From S010-25 sp964441285 (lineage in GTDB: Bacteria > Pseudomonadota > Gammaproteobacteria > SZUA-229), in the NCBI GenBank assembly GCA_964441285.1, contig CAYTUK010000016.1, forward strand, positions 1-47,670: 47,670 nucleotides of DNA. Reading direction: 5' to 3'. Position numbers and translations under genes: made by a program. Below are positions 25,724 through 34,362 of the stretch, piece by piece (the first letter of the stretch is position 1; every line of letters begins with the position of its first letter). A model generated the notes under the pieces. The model was not told where the DNA came from and did no database searches. It saw only the letters and a list, made by a program, of their open reading frames with translations.

Positions 25724-27880
25724 ATGCAAACTGATACACAACCTTCAATTGAAATCATTAAAAGTCACGACATACCATTACAGGCCGTTTCAGAAGACAT
25801 CTGGGCAGGTAAGTATCAGCTTAAAAACAATCAGGGTAAGCCGGTTGATCTATGTATTGAGGACAGCTTTACACGTATCGCCCATGCACTTGCCGACATT
25901 GAAGAAACTGAGGAGAAGCAGCAATACTGGTATGAAAAATTTCTCTGGGCATTAAAACACGGCGCTATTCCGGCAGGTAGAATTATCTCCAATGCGGGTG
26001 CGCAAGCTTACAAACCAGCGACTTCAACCATTAACTGTACCGTGTCTGGAAAGATCCACGACTCCATGGACAGTATTTTGAAAAAGGCCCATGAAGCCGG
26101 TATGACATTAAAATCGGGTGCTGGCATTGGTTATGAATTCTCCACGTTACGGCCAAATGATGCCTATGTCTCAGGTTCTGGCGCATTGACCTCTGGTCCG
26201 TTGTCTTTTATGGATATTTACGACAAAATTTGCTTCACCATCTCTTCAGCAGGAGGGCGCCGAGGCGCTCAGATGGCAACATTTGATATTGGACACCCCG
26301 ATGTACTGGATTTTATCCGCGCCAAACGAGAAGACGGTCGGCTCCGGCAGTTTAATTTATCACTCTTGATTAGCGCGGAATTTATTCAGGCAGTGAAAAA
26401 CAATTCTCCCTGGCCGCTGGCTTTCCCTGTTACCGAGAATGAAGCAACAAGCCAGAATATTGACCTTAATGATGCGGTTCAGGTGGTCTGGCGCAACTGG
26501 CCGATAAAGGATAATTACATCACCGATGAAAGCGGTAAAGTTGCCTGTCGCATTTATCGGAGCATTGATGCAGGCAAACTATGGGATGTTATTATGCAAT
26601 CAACCTATGAATATGCCGAGCCGGGGTTTATTCTTATTGACCAGTACAATGAAATGAACAATAACTGGTTCTGTGAGGATATCAGAACCACCAATCCCTG
26701 TGGTGAACAGGGTCTGCCGGAATACGGAGCCTGTCTGCTGGGTTCAATTAATCTTACCCATCTGGTGAAACAGCCCTTTACGGATAAGGCCGGTTTTGAC
26801 TGGTCTACCTATAGCAAGGTGGTCAGGATATTTACCCGAATGCTGGATAACGTAGTTGAAATAAATGGCCTGCCACTGGAGCAGCAACGTCACGAGATTC
26901 AAAATAAACGCCGCCATGGTATGGGTTATCTGGGCTTAGGTTCGGCCTTAACAATGCTGGGCATCCGTTACGGTTCGGAAGAATCGCTGGCATTTACTGA
27001 AAAAGTCACCCGCGATTTAGCCATCGCTGGCTGGGAAAGTGCGCTTGAGCTGGCTAAAGAAAAAGGCCCTGCACCTGTTCTTGAACAGGACTTTGAAGTT
27101 ACCGCAGAGATGTTAAGTCGTCGTCCCGAAATGCTGGAAGATAACTGGAAAATCGGTGACCACATTAAAGGCAAAGTGTTGCATGCCAGATACAGCCGTT
27201 ATATGCAAAAGCTGGCGACAGTTAAACCCGAACTGGTTAAGCAACTGGCGCAAACGGGTGCACGGTTTACCCACCACAGCTCGATAGCACCAACCGGTAC
27301 TATTGCATTATCTATCGGTAATAATGCCAGCAACGGCATCGAACCCAGTTTTGCGCACCACTACTCACGCAATATTATTCGTCAGGGTAAAAAAACCAAG
27401 GAGAAAGTTGATGTCTGGTCGTACGAACTGCTGGCCTACCGTGAATTGATTAATCCACAGGCCAAACCTTTCTCCGCCAAAACAGGCGAAAAACTGCCCG
27501 ACTATTTTATTAGCGCTGATGATGTCACCCCAAAACAACATGTTGATATTCAGGCTGCTGCACAAAAGTGGATTGATTCTTCAATTTCAAAAACAGCGAA
27601 TATTCCGACCGATTACCCCTACGAAGACTTCAAAGATATTTACCTCTATGCCTATGAGAAAAAACTGAAAGGCTGCACGACTTTTCGGTTCAATCCCGAA
27701 GTGTTTCAGGGCGTACTGGTCAAAGAAAAAGATCTGGAAAACACCACCTACCGTTTTACTCTCGATGATGGCACTGTGGTAGCGGCCAAAGGCAATGAAG
27801 ACGTTATTTATGATGGTGAAACGCATACTGCCGCTAATTTATATGATGCTTTGAAAGAAGGCTATTACGGTAAATTTTAA
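25724..27880 (+). CDS. nrdJa: Class II (adenosylcobalamin) ribonucleotide reductase NrdJa
   Basis: 718 residues, the catalytic part of a split B12-dependent reductase that makes dNTPs with or without oxygen. Active-site features: C105 in STINCTVSGK, the NPCGE motif (N324, C326, E328), a third cysteine C337 and APTGTIALSIGNNASNGIEP in the barrel. AGGAG lies about 11 nt before the ATG. The length matches Pseudomonas NrdJa. The C-terminal reducing cysteines are missing here and appear in the next gene, 33 nt downstream, as in Pseudomonas. The promoter shows an exact FNR box and two NrdR boxes. No cobalamin riboswitch signature is visible in the leader. Confidence 0.95.
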   Translation: MQTDTQPSIEIIKSHDIPLQAVSEDIWAGKYQLKNNQGKPVDLCIEDSFTRIAHALADIEETEEKQQYWYEKFLWALKHGAIPAGRIISNAGAQAYKPATSTINCTVSGKIHDSMDSILKKAHEAGMTLKSGAGIGYEFSTLRPNDAYVSGSGALTSGPLSFMDIYDKICFTISSAGGRRGAQMATFDIGHPDVLDFIRAKREDGRLRQFNLSLLISAEFIQAVKNNSPWPLAFPVTENEATSQNIDLNDAVQVVWRNWPIKDNYITDESGKVACRIYRSIDAGKLWDVIMQSTYEYAEPGFILIDQYNEMNNNWFCEDIRTTNPCGEQGLPEYGACLLGSINLTHLVKQPFTDKAGFDWSTYSKVVRIFTRMLDNVVEINGLPLEQQRHEIQNKRRHGMGYLGLGSALTMLGIRYGSEESLAFTEKVTRDLAIAGWESALELAKEKGPAPVLEQDFEVTAEMLSRRPEMLEDNWKIGDHIKGKVLHARYSRYMQKLATVKPELVKQLAQTGARFTHHSSIAPTGTIALSIGNNASNGIEPSFAHHYSRNIIRQGKKTKEKVDVWSYELLAYRELINPQAKPFSAKTGEKLPDYFISADDVTPKQHVDIQAAAQKWIDSSISKTANIPTDYPYEDFKDIYLYAYEKKLKGCTTFRFNPEVFQGVLVKEKDLENTTYRFTLDDGTVVAAKGNEDVIYDGETHTAANLYDALKEGYYGKF

Positions 27881-27913
27881 AAAATATTTGATTAAAATCC
27901 ACAGGATAAAGAA

Positions 27914-28669
27914 ATGACGCTTGAAATAAAAACTAAAATAGTTGGTTATGAAGTGGTTAATAATACAGACAATAATAATACTGCTATAAACAAAACAACC
28001 GTAGAAAATAACACCGTACCCGTTAAAGTAGAATCCACCAGTGCAGAAATAATCCAGATGCACGAGAAGCTGCAACGTCCGGAACAGTTACTTGGTTCAA
28101 CGTATAAAATAAAAACACCGCAATCTGAACATGCTCTGTACATAACGATCAATGATATTATGTTGAACAAAGGCACAAAACATGAAATGCAACGCCCCTA
28201 TGAAATTTTTATTAATTCTAAAAATATGGATCATTTTCAATGGATTGTTGCTTTAACCCGGATTATTTCTGCCGTTTTTCGCAAAGGTGGGGATGTTACT
28301 TTTCTGGTTGATGAGTTACGCAGTGTTTTTGACCCACGCGGTGGTTATTTTAAAAAAGGCGGTAAATATAAACCTTCACTGGTCGCAGAAATCGGTGATG
28401 CCATTGAGTGCCACATGAAAATGATTGGTATGATTGAAGATGATGAGATGGGTGAATCACAACGGCAAATGCTGGATGCCAAACAAAAAGAATATGAAGC
28501 CATGCAGCGTTGTGACAAACAGGACAGTGACAGCAATAATAATGAAGACACAGAAGCATCAGACTTCCCGCCAACTTCTCAGTTATGCAAAAAATGTTTA
28601 GCCAAAGCGGTAATTAGTATGGACGGCTGTATGACCTGTCTTAATTGCGGCGATTCAAAATGCGGCTAA
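27914..28669 (+). CDS. nrdJb: Class II ribonucleotide reductase accessory subunit NrdJb
   Basis: 251 residues. After a variable Asn/Thr-rich start, residues about 55-185 form the TSCPD-type domain (PYEIFINSKNMDHFQWIVAL, then AVFRKGGDVTFLVDELRSVF). A poorly conserved linker leads to a cysteine-rich tail with LCKKC, GCMTC and LNCG, which supplies the redox cysteines that re-reduce NrdJa. AGGA-type purines precede the ATG. It is co-transcribed with nrdJa and ends before a strong bidirectional terminator. Confidence 0.92.
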   Translation: MTLEIKTKIVGYEVVNNTDNNNTAINKTTVENNTVPVKVESTSAEIIQMHEKLQRPEQLLGSTYKIKTPQSEHALYITINDIMLNKGTKHEMQRPYEIFINSKNMDHFQWIVALTRIISAVFRKGGDVTFLVDELRSVFDPRGGYFKKGGKYKPSLVAEIGDAIECHMKMIGMIEDDEMGESQRQMLDAKQKEYEAMQRCDKQDSDSNNNEDTEASDFPPTSQLCKKCLAKAVISMDGCMTCLNCGDSKCG

Positions 28670-28700
28670 GTTATAGCTGAAAAAATAAAAGCTCCGACAT

Positions 28701-28743
28701 AAAAAGCCCGCCTCGATACAAAAATATCGAGACGGGCTTTTTA
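28701..28743. terminator. Bidirectional intrinsic terminator
   Basis: AAAAAGCCCGCCTCGATA pairs with TATCGAGACGGGCTTTTT (one mismatch) around a 6-nt loop. The stem is flanked by A-run and T-run, so it works in both directions, ending nrdJab on the plus strand and the cytochrome-barrel gene on the minus strand. Confidence 0.92.
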
Positions 28744-28800
28744 TTAGCTACGCCTGCTGTATTTCTACAGCTTATTTTTTATAGCTGGAGATCGCACCAG

Positions 28801-30102
28801 TTAGAAACCAAGCAGCAGATTCAGGGTCAACGAATTATTATCCGAGGCATTCCGTCCGCTGCTACCATCATAATTATTGGTCGCACCATGGTACTTGGTG
28901 AAACCAACATATTGCAATGAGGTACGAACATTTTCCCAGGGGTAATAATCACCTTGTAATATCAGGCCATTGGTATCTGGCGTTGGGGTACCTGAGGTAG
29001 GATAACCTCCCTTCTTGGCATACACACTACTCGCATCGCCACTAACACGGAAGAAGCCTAGCCCCAGTCCCCAGCGGTGCTGGTAGTACCAGTTGGCATC
29101 AACATTAGTAAAGCTGGTAGTCCTTGAATCCAGTGCCAGTGGGCCAGTGTGCGTTTCCCGAATGTGGCGACCATGAAACACGAAGGTGGAGTCACCTGAA
29201 TACAGTTGATATTGTCCATCAAGACCAATGTCACGATATTTATGATCACTAACCTTGGTCAGGGTTCCTTCGCGAGACGTGGCATTAAAAACAAAGGCGC
29301 CAATTTCAGAGTTCGGGGTGGGTGTATAAGCAAGCCGCAAATAAGGCGCACCACCTTTTATAGATTGACTCATAGTAGTAGGATTTGTGGCTGGGGTATT
29401 ACCCTGTTTGGCAGACTGATACATACCAAAATAGGCGTACAGCGTATTATTCCAGTAATCATACACGCCCGTACCGAGTGAATTCATCATGACATTCATG
29501 CTGGTCATAAAGGGACCAGGCGCATCTATGCCCGCGCCACTATCAACGTATGGCCAGCCAAAACCCGGTGTGCTGTTCCATAAATCTTCCAGGGTAGGCC
29601 CATTATTAAAGTCAAGCCCCCATTGATGTTTCCCGGTGCTACCAACATAACGGACATCGCTCATTGACATGGTAATAGAGGCTGACGCAGCATCATAACT
29701 TAGCTGCAGAAAGGTCCCCAGATTAGGCGCGATACGTCCAGCGTAATACAAACCCAGTTCTGAGGGAAAACTGGCATTCGTACTCTGTAGGTTACCAGCG
29801 ACTCTTTTGCTTACCATACTTTCATTCAACTGCACAATCATCGACAGGTTTGGAATTCGGTTAATGGAAACACCTGGCATATTCGCGCTGGGTTTAACCT
29901 CAACCTGGGGTAAACTGGTCATGGTATATCCAGTTAGCTTAAACATGCGCCCTAATGCGGTGAGCCCTGGATACGAAGTATGGCAGGCATTACAGGCAGC
30001 ACCTACCTGACGTGCAAAACTTGGCAGAGCCAGAGCTGAAGAAGACCATATAGTGCTCGCGAGCACCATAAGGGGCAGGCTAATACTACTTTTTATTTTC
30101 AT
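28801..30102 (-). CDS. Fused monoheme cytochrome c / outer-membrane beta-barrel (Cyc2-like architecture)
   Basis: 433 residues. A Sec signal peptide (1-25, ending ALA) is followed at once by a heme c site CNACH (C37, C40, H41) in SFARQVGAACNACHTSYPG. After a short helical stretch (LTALGRMFKLTGYT) the remaining ~380 residues alternate polar and aromatic residues in beta-strand style and end in LLLGF, the terminal Phe typical of outer-membrane barrels. A small cytochrome joined to a porin is the plan of Cyc2 iron oxidases and related fused cytochrome-porins, which pass electrons across the outer membrane. Direction and substrate are not known here; the subgroup differs from classic Cyc2 as I remember it. 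An exact FNR box lies upstream. Confidence 0.7.
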   Translation of the reverse strand: MKIKSSISLPLMVLASTIWSSSALALPSFARQVGAACNACHTSYPGLTALGRMFKLTGYTMTSLPQVEVKPSANMPGVSINRIPNLSMIVQLNESMVSKRVAGNLQSTNASFPSELGLYYAGRIAPNLGTFLQLSYDAASASITMSMSDVRYVGSTGKHQWGLDFNNGPTLEDLWNSTPGFGWPYVDSGAGIDAPGPFMTSMNVMMNSLGTGVYDYWNNTLYAYFGMYQSAKQGNTPATNPTTMSQSIKGGAPYLRLAYTPTPNSEIGAFVFNATSREGTLTKVSDHKYRDIGLDGQYQLYSGDSTFVFHGRHIRETHTGPLALDSRTTSFTNVDANWYYQHRWGLGLGFFRVSGDASSVYAKKGGYPTSGTPTPDTNGLILQGDYYPWENVRTSLQYVGFTKYHGATNNYDGSSGRNASDNNSLTLNLLLGF

Positions 30103-30190
30103 GGATATACCTTAATAGTTGATGATGCTTGTTATGGAAAATTCATTTAAGAACTTTGGGCAAAGATTATCGCAACCACAATTTTTAATC

Positions 30191-30204
30191 TTGATATAAA
30201 TCAA
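30191..30204. promoter_or_regulatory. FNR/ANR box upstream of the cytochrome-barrel gene
   Basis: TTGATATAAATCAA matches TTGAT-N4-ATCAA exactly. On the minus strand a GATAAT -10 (30166-30171) lies downstream so that the box centre is about 38-41 bp before the expected start near 30157, a class II activating position for the gene starting at 30102. It is about 200 bp from yhcC on the plus strand. Confidence 0.75.
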
Positions 30205-30334
30205 AAAAGTTAAAATAGTTAGCTTATTTGATGGAACTTTTCTTTCCAACCATAGTCGCATGTCAACGATTATACTTCATCAATACACAAAGCCAAGTAA
30301 AGAAACACACTTCAGGAAGAAAAAAACACTTTTA

Positions 30335-30348
30335 TTGATTTAAGTCAT
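30335..30348. promoter_or_regulatory. Degenerate FNR-like box upstream of yhcC-ubiUV operon
   Basis: TTGATTTAAGTCAT matches 8 of 10 specified FNR positions. Its centre is about 63 bp before the yhcC ATG, which would place a class II start near 30383 and a leader of about 22 nt. No good -10 is seen, so this is weaker than the exact boxes at 25592 and 30191. E. coli ubiUV is itself FNR-activated. Confidence 0.42.
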
Positions 30349-30404
30349 TTCACTGTGCCTGCAATTACAGAACAATAGCCAATTCAGTTTAATACGAGTT
30401 GTTA

Positions 30405-31373
30405 ATGAATCTTGCTAATTACGTCAATACTTTTGGTCAGTTCATGCTGGCGCGTTATGGTGAGCGGGTGCACAAAATTGCCATTGATGCCGGTTTTACC
30501 TGCCCCAACCGTGATGGCAGCATTGGTCGAGGTGGTTGTACTTTTTGCAATAATGTTTCATTCAGCCCCAACGGACGCAGACCTGAGATGATTCTTGAGC
30601 AGATAGAATCCGGCAGACAGGTGATCCGAAAACGCACTGGGGCAAAAAAGTACCTCGCCTATTTTCAGGCTTACACGAATACCTATGCAGAAATCAAAGA
30701 ACTCACGCATCTATATGACCTTGCACTGAGTGAAACCGATGTGATTGGGCTGGCTATTGGCACCCGGCCCGACTGTGTAACCGATAAAGTTCTTGATCTG
30801 CTGGCAGATTACCAACAGCGTGGTTATGAGATCTGGCTGGAACTGGGGTTACAGTCAGCGTTTGATACCACCCTGGCTCGCGTCAACCGCGGTCACGGTT
30901 TTGCTGAATACCAGCAGACACTACTCAAAGCACGCCGTCGTGGCATTCAGGTTTGCACCCATCTTATTCTCGGTTTACCGGGTGAGTCCAGCGAACACTA
31001 CATCACCTCGCTTGAACGGGTGCTTGAACTGGGTGTAGATGGCCTGAAATTTCACCCCCTGCATGTCGTAAAAGGCACTCAGCTTGCTAATGAGTGGCGA
31101 CGTGGCGACTACCAGCCATTAGAGATGGAGGCTTATGTCAACGATGTTGTTGAACTCATTCGACGCACACCCGATGACGTTATCTTCCATCGACTGACTG
31201 GCACCGCCGCCCCGAATATGCTGCTGGCACCGGAGTGGTGCGCTAAGAAATGGCAGGTATTAAACCGGATAACAACATTGCTTGCCGCACAGGCAGAACA
31301 GTCGAAAGTAAACAACACTCGTCAACAGGTATCGCCGCCGTTTGTACCCGTTTTGTCCACAGCAACAACATAA
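30405..31373 (+). CDS. yhcC: Radical SAM protein, YhcC family (TIGR01212)
   Basis: 322 residues from ATG 30405; a TTG two codons upstream is less likely. The radical SAM cysteines are C33, C45 and C48 (FTCPNRDGS ... GGCTFCNN), a long-spaced variant typical of this family. Further marks are YLAYFQAYTNTYA, LAIGTRPDCVTDKVLDLL, EIWLELGLQSAFD and THLILGLPGES. The family is thought to have an oxygen-sensitive 4Fe-4S cluster; its E. coli member has no firmly known reaction. It is first in a likely six-gene operon with ubiU 57 nt downstream, which suggests work under low oxygen. Confidence 0.88.
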   Translation: MNLANYVNTFGQFMLARYGERVHKIAIDAGFTCPNRDGSIGRGGCTFCNNVSFSPNGRRPEMILEQIESGRQVIRKRTGAKKYLAYFQAYTNTYAEIKELTHLYDLALSETDVIGLAIGTRPDCVTDKVLDLLADYQQRGYEIWLELGLQSAFDTTLARVNRGHGFAEYQQTLLKARRRGIQVCTHLILGLPGESSEHYITSLERVLELGVDGLKFHPLHVVKGTQLANEWRRGDYQPLEMEAYVNDVVELIRRTPDDVIFHRLTGTAAPNMLLAPEWCAKKWQVLNRITTLLAAQAEQSKVNNTRQQVSPPFVPVLSTATT

Positions 31374-31430
31374 ACTGCAATAACATAAACAGTAATAACC
31401 CAGCCATTTAATATTTAAAGAGCCGTCATT

Positions 31431-32426
31431 ATGGAACTAGTTTGCCCTGCGGGTAATTTACCCTCACTTAAAGCCGCTGTTGATAATGGCGCTAATGCGG
31501 TGTATATCGGTTTTCGTGATGAAACCAATGCACGGCATTTTGCCGGACTTAATTTTGACGACAAACGCGCCCAGGAAGGTATTCAATATGCACACAATCA
31601 TGGCGTAAAAGTTTTTGTTGCAATTAACACCTATCCACAACCCGATGGCTGGCCACGCTGGCAGACGGGTGTCGACCATGCCGCCGATCTGGGCGTTGAT
31701 GCGTTAATTCTTGCCGATATTGGAGTAATGGATTACGCCTGTCACCGCTGGCCCGATCTACGCCTGCACTTATCGGTACAGGGCTCAGCAACCAGTTCCG
31801 AAGCGATTAATTTTTATTATCAGAATTTTGGCATTAAGCGTGTTGTCCTGCCACGCGTATTATCACTCAAACAGGTAAAACAGGTGGCAGAAAAAAGTCC
31901 GGTACCCATTGAAGTTTTTGGTTTTGGCAGTCTCTGCGTTATGGTAGAAGGCCGTTGCCTGTTATCGTCTTATGTGACCGGACGCTCACCTAATACCTAT
32001 GGTGCCTGCTCACCAGCAAGCGCAGTCAGCTGGAATGAAACCCCTGACGGTCTTGAAACCAGGCTTAATAACATACTCATTGATCGACATTCAGCAGGTG
32101 AATCCGCAGGTTATCCCACTTTATGTAAAGGCCGTTTTAATGTTGGTGGCAATACCTTTTATGCCATTGAAGAACCGACCAGTCTTAATACGCTGGAGCT
32201 GCTGCCTGAATTACAGCGAGTGGGTGTTGCTGCGATTAAAATTGAAGGCCGTCAACGTAGTCCGGCTTATGTGACACAGGTAACCAGAGTATGGCGCGCC
32301 GCCATTGATGAGTGCAAACAAAGCCCCAGTGACTACAGTGCAAGATCAGACTGGTTAGCGGCATTAGAAAAAGTCTCAGAGGGCTCACAGACAACTTTAG
32401 GTGCTTATAACCGACCGTGGCAGTGA
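31431..32426 (+). CDS. ubiU: O2-independent ubiquinone hydroxylation protein UbiU (U32 family)
   Basis: 331 residues, the same length as E. coli UbiU (YhbU) and very similar from MELVCPAGNLPSLKAAVDNG to the terminal TTLGAYNRPWQ. The four cluster-binding cysteines occur at the same positions as in E. coli: C169, C176, C193 and C232. With UbiV it forms a 4Fe-4S heterodimer that hydroxylates ubiquinone precursors without O2, with prephenate as the likely oxygen source. It was formerly annotated as a U32 peptidase. AAGAG lies upstream of the ATG. It is followed by ubiV after a 29-nt gap. Confidence 0.96.
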   Translation: MELVCPAGNLPSLKAAVDNGANAVYIGFRDETNARHFAGLNFDDKRAQEGIQYAHNHGVKVFVAINTYPQPDGWPRWQTGVDHAADLGVDALILADIGVMDYACHRWPDLRLHLSVQGSATSSEAINFYYQNFGIKRVVLPRVLSLKQVKQVAEKSPVPIEVFGFGSLCVMVEGRCLLSSYVTGRSPNTYGACSPASAVSWNETPDGLETRLNNILIDRHSAGESAGYPTLCKGRFNVGGNTFYAIEEPTSLNTLELLPELQRVGVAAIKIEGRQRSPAYVTQVTRVWRAAIDECKQSPSDYSARSDWLAALEKVSEGSQTTLGAYNRPWQ

Positions 32427-32455
32427 GCGGGCCTGGCGTAATCAGGAAAGCAAGA

Positions 32456-33427
32456 ATGAAACCATCAACAAAATTTTTACCCAAACTCTCACTCGGCCCT
32501 ATTCTTTATTACTGGTCACGTGAACAGGTTTTTGATTTTTATGCATCAATTGCACAAACGCCGGTTGATATTGTTTATTTAGGTGAAACGGTGTGTTCAA
32601 AACGTCGCATCATGCGTACGGATGCCTGGCATAAAATTGCCGATATGTTACAACAGGCTGGGAAACAGGTCGTGTTCTCTACCTTGACATTGCTGGAGGC
32701 GAATTCAGAACTGAGTGCAATGCAAAAGATATGTGGCAACGATCAATATATGGTCGAAGCCAATGATATGGCCGCAGTGCAATTAATGTCAGGTAAAAAA
32801 CCCTTTGTTACCGGCCATGCCATTAATATCTACAATTCCCAAACTTTATCGGTACTTGCCCGTGGTGGATTAAAGCGCTGGACACTACCGCTTGAATTGT
32901 CAAAACAAACGCTAACTTCACTGCATCAAAACAGACCTGAAGGCGTTGAGACAGAAGTTTTTGTCTTTGGCCGACTGCCTCTCGCCTACTCCGCCCGATG
33001 CTTTACCGCCCGCGCAAATAATTTACCCAAAGATGATTGCCAGTTTCGTTGTCTGGATTACCCCGATGGACTAATGCTTCGAACCCGTGAAGATGAGTCT
33101 TTTTTGGTGCTCAATGGCATTCAGACGCAATCGGCTAAAACCCAAAATTTAATTAAAGAAATGGATGATTTTATTCAACTTGAAATAGATGTTTTACGCA
33201 TTAGTCCGCAATCACAAAATACGGAAGAGATTATCCATCTGTTCCATGATTGTCTGCATGAAAAAATCACCACTGAAGCCGCAGAAGATAAACTTAAGGC
33301 GTATCTTATGTCAGGTGAATGTGATGGCTACTGGAACGAACAGGCGGGTATGGATAATACCAGCAAAGGCAGTGATACTCATCAAAATAACCAACCCATA
33401 CAAATACAGAGGAACGCAATAAAATGA
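32456..33427 (+). CDS. ubiV: O2-independent ubiquinone hydroxylation protein UbiV (U32 family)
   Basis: 323 residues from ATG 32456, preceded by AGGAAAG at 5 nt; the frame is open to a GTG at 32417 overlapping ubiU, but the ATG matches known UbiV starts (SLGPILYYWSREQVFDFY). The cluster cysteines are present as C47, C182, C195 and C199 in VCSKRR, SARCFTAR and DDCQFRC. It partners UbiU in anaerobic ubiquinone ring hydroxylation. The C-terminus is about 30 residues longer than E. coli UbiV. Its stop overlaps the next start as ATGA, indicating translational coupling to the dioxygenase gene. Confidence 0.95.
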   Translation: MKPSTKFLPKLSLGPILYYWSREQVFDFYASIAQTPVDIVYLGETVCSKRRIMRTDAWHKIADMLQQAGKQVVFSTLTLLEANSELSAMQKICGNDQYMVEANDMAAVQLMSGKKPFVTGHAINIYNSQTLSVLARGGLKRWTLPLELSKQTLTSLHQNRPEGVETEVFVFGRLPLAYSARCFTARANNLPKDDCQFRCLDYPDGLMLRTREDESFLVLNGIQTQSAKTQNLIKEMDDFIQLEIDVLRISPQSQNTEEIIHLFHDCLHEKITTEAAEDKLKAYLMSGECDGYWNEQAGMDNTSKGSDTHQNNQPIQIQRNAIK

Positions 33428-34347
33428 ATGCCACCCTTCCCGCTAGCGAATTCAGTAAAAAATACAATCTTGGTAACCCGTTTGGACTGGACAATAAGAC
33501 GGCTTATGATGCCTGGGTCGATTACAAACTGGATAACTACCCGCAGTGTATTGCCGACATTATTATTGAGATTGGCAACCCAAAAAAGCTCACCCGTGCA
33601 GAACAGGAAGCGCTCACCCGTTTATGTAAAAAAACCAATATGGCTATTTATGCGGGGAGTACCAGTGATAATCCTGACACAACGATACCGATACAATTAG
33701 GCCATAAATTTGGACTGTTTGTGCCTGACGAAAATCGAGGTGCTGATAATGGTATCACTGCGCTCAGGGTAGTTAAAGATAATGAATGGCAAAGTGATTA
33801 CATCCCCTATACCAACCACCTTATTCACTGGCACACCGATGGATATTACAATTCACTCGCGCATCAAATTAATTCGCTCTTCCTTCACTGTGTTTCACCA
33901 GCAGCCAGTGGTGGCGAGAATGCGCTACTGGATCATGAGATTGCCTATATAAAACTACGCCAGGAAAACCCGGCCTACATTCATGCTTTAATGGCTCCAG
34001 ATGCCATGACGATACCTGCAAATATCAATAAAAAAGGCGAAGTTATTCGACCCGATCGCGTCGGCCCAGTATTTTCTGTTATGTCCGATGGGCATTTACA
34101 CATGCGTTACACTGCACGCACACGAAGTATTGTCTGGAAGAATGACCCAACAACTCAAGCGGCAATAAAAATGTTAAGTGAATTTCTGCTTTCAGACTCA
34201 CCCTATATTTACCGCGCAACATTACAGCCAGGCCAGGGTCTAATTAGTAATAATGTTTTACATGATCGTTCAGGATTTGAAGATAGTGGTGAGAAAAAAC
34301 GATTAATATATAGATTGCGTTATTATGAACGTATTAATGAAACCTGA
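33424..34347 (+). CDS. TauD/TfdA-like Fe(II)/2-oxoglutarate dioxygenase
   Basis: 307 residues, cytosolic. The iron-binding facial triad is visible as H137 and D139 (HWHTDGYYN) and distal H280 (NNVLHDRSGF), with a candidate 2-oxoglutarate-binding Arg at R297 or R299. The rest fits the double-stranded beta-helix of the TauD/TfdA family, which hydroxylates small carboxylates, sulfonates and other metabolites using O2. The substrate cannot be predicted. AGAGGA precedes the ATG and the start overlaps the ubiV stop by 4 nt, so it is made together with UbiV. An O2-consuming enzyme coupled to an O2-independent hydroxylase is unexpected. Confidence 0.82.
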   Translation: MNATLPASEFSKKYNLGNPFGLDNKTAYDAWVDYKLDNYPQCIADIIIEIGNPKKLTRAEQEALTRLCKKTNMAIYAGSTSDNPDTTIPIQLGHKFGLFVPDENRGADNGITALRVVKDNEWQSDYIPYTNHLIHWHTDGYYNSLAHQINSLFLHCVSPAASGGENALLDHEIAYIKLRQENPAYIHALMAPDAMTIPANINKKGEVIRPDRVGPVFSVMSDGHLHMRYTARTRSIVWKNDPTTQAAIKMLSEFLLSDSPYIYRATLQPGQGLISNNVLHDRSGFEDSGEKKRLIYRLRYYERINET

Positions 34348-34362
34348 GACTGCTACGCCAGC

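Noticed and set aside
32040..32060. Copy of the family 1 repeat core (CTGACGGTCTTGAA) within ubiU
   Set aside because: It encodes the conserved UbiU residues PDGLE and has no matching arms, so it is coincidence.
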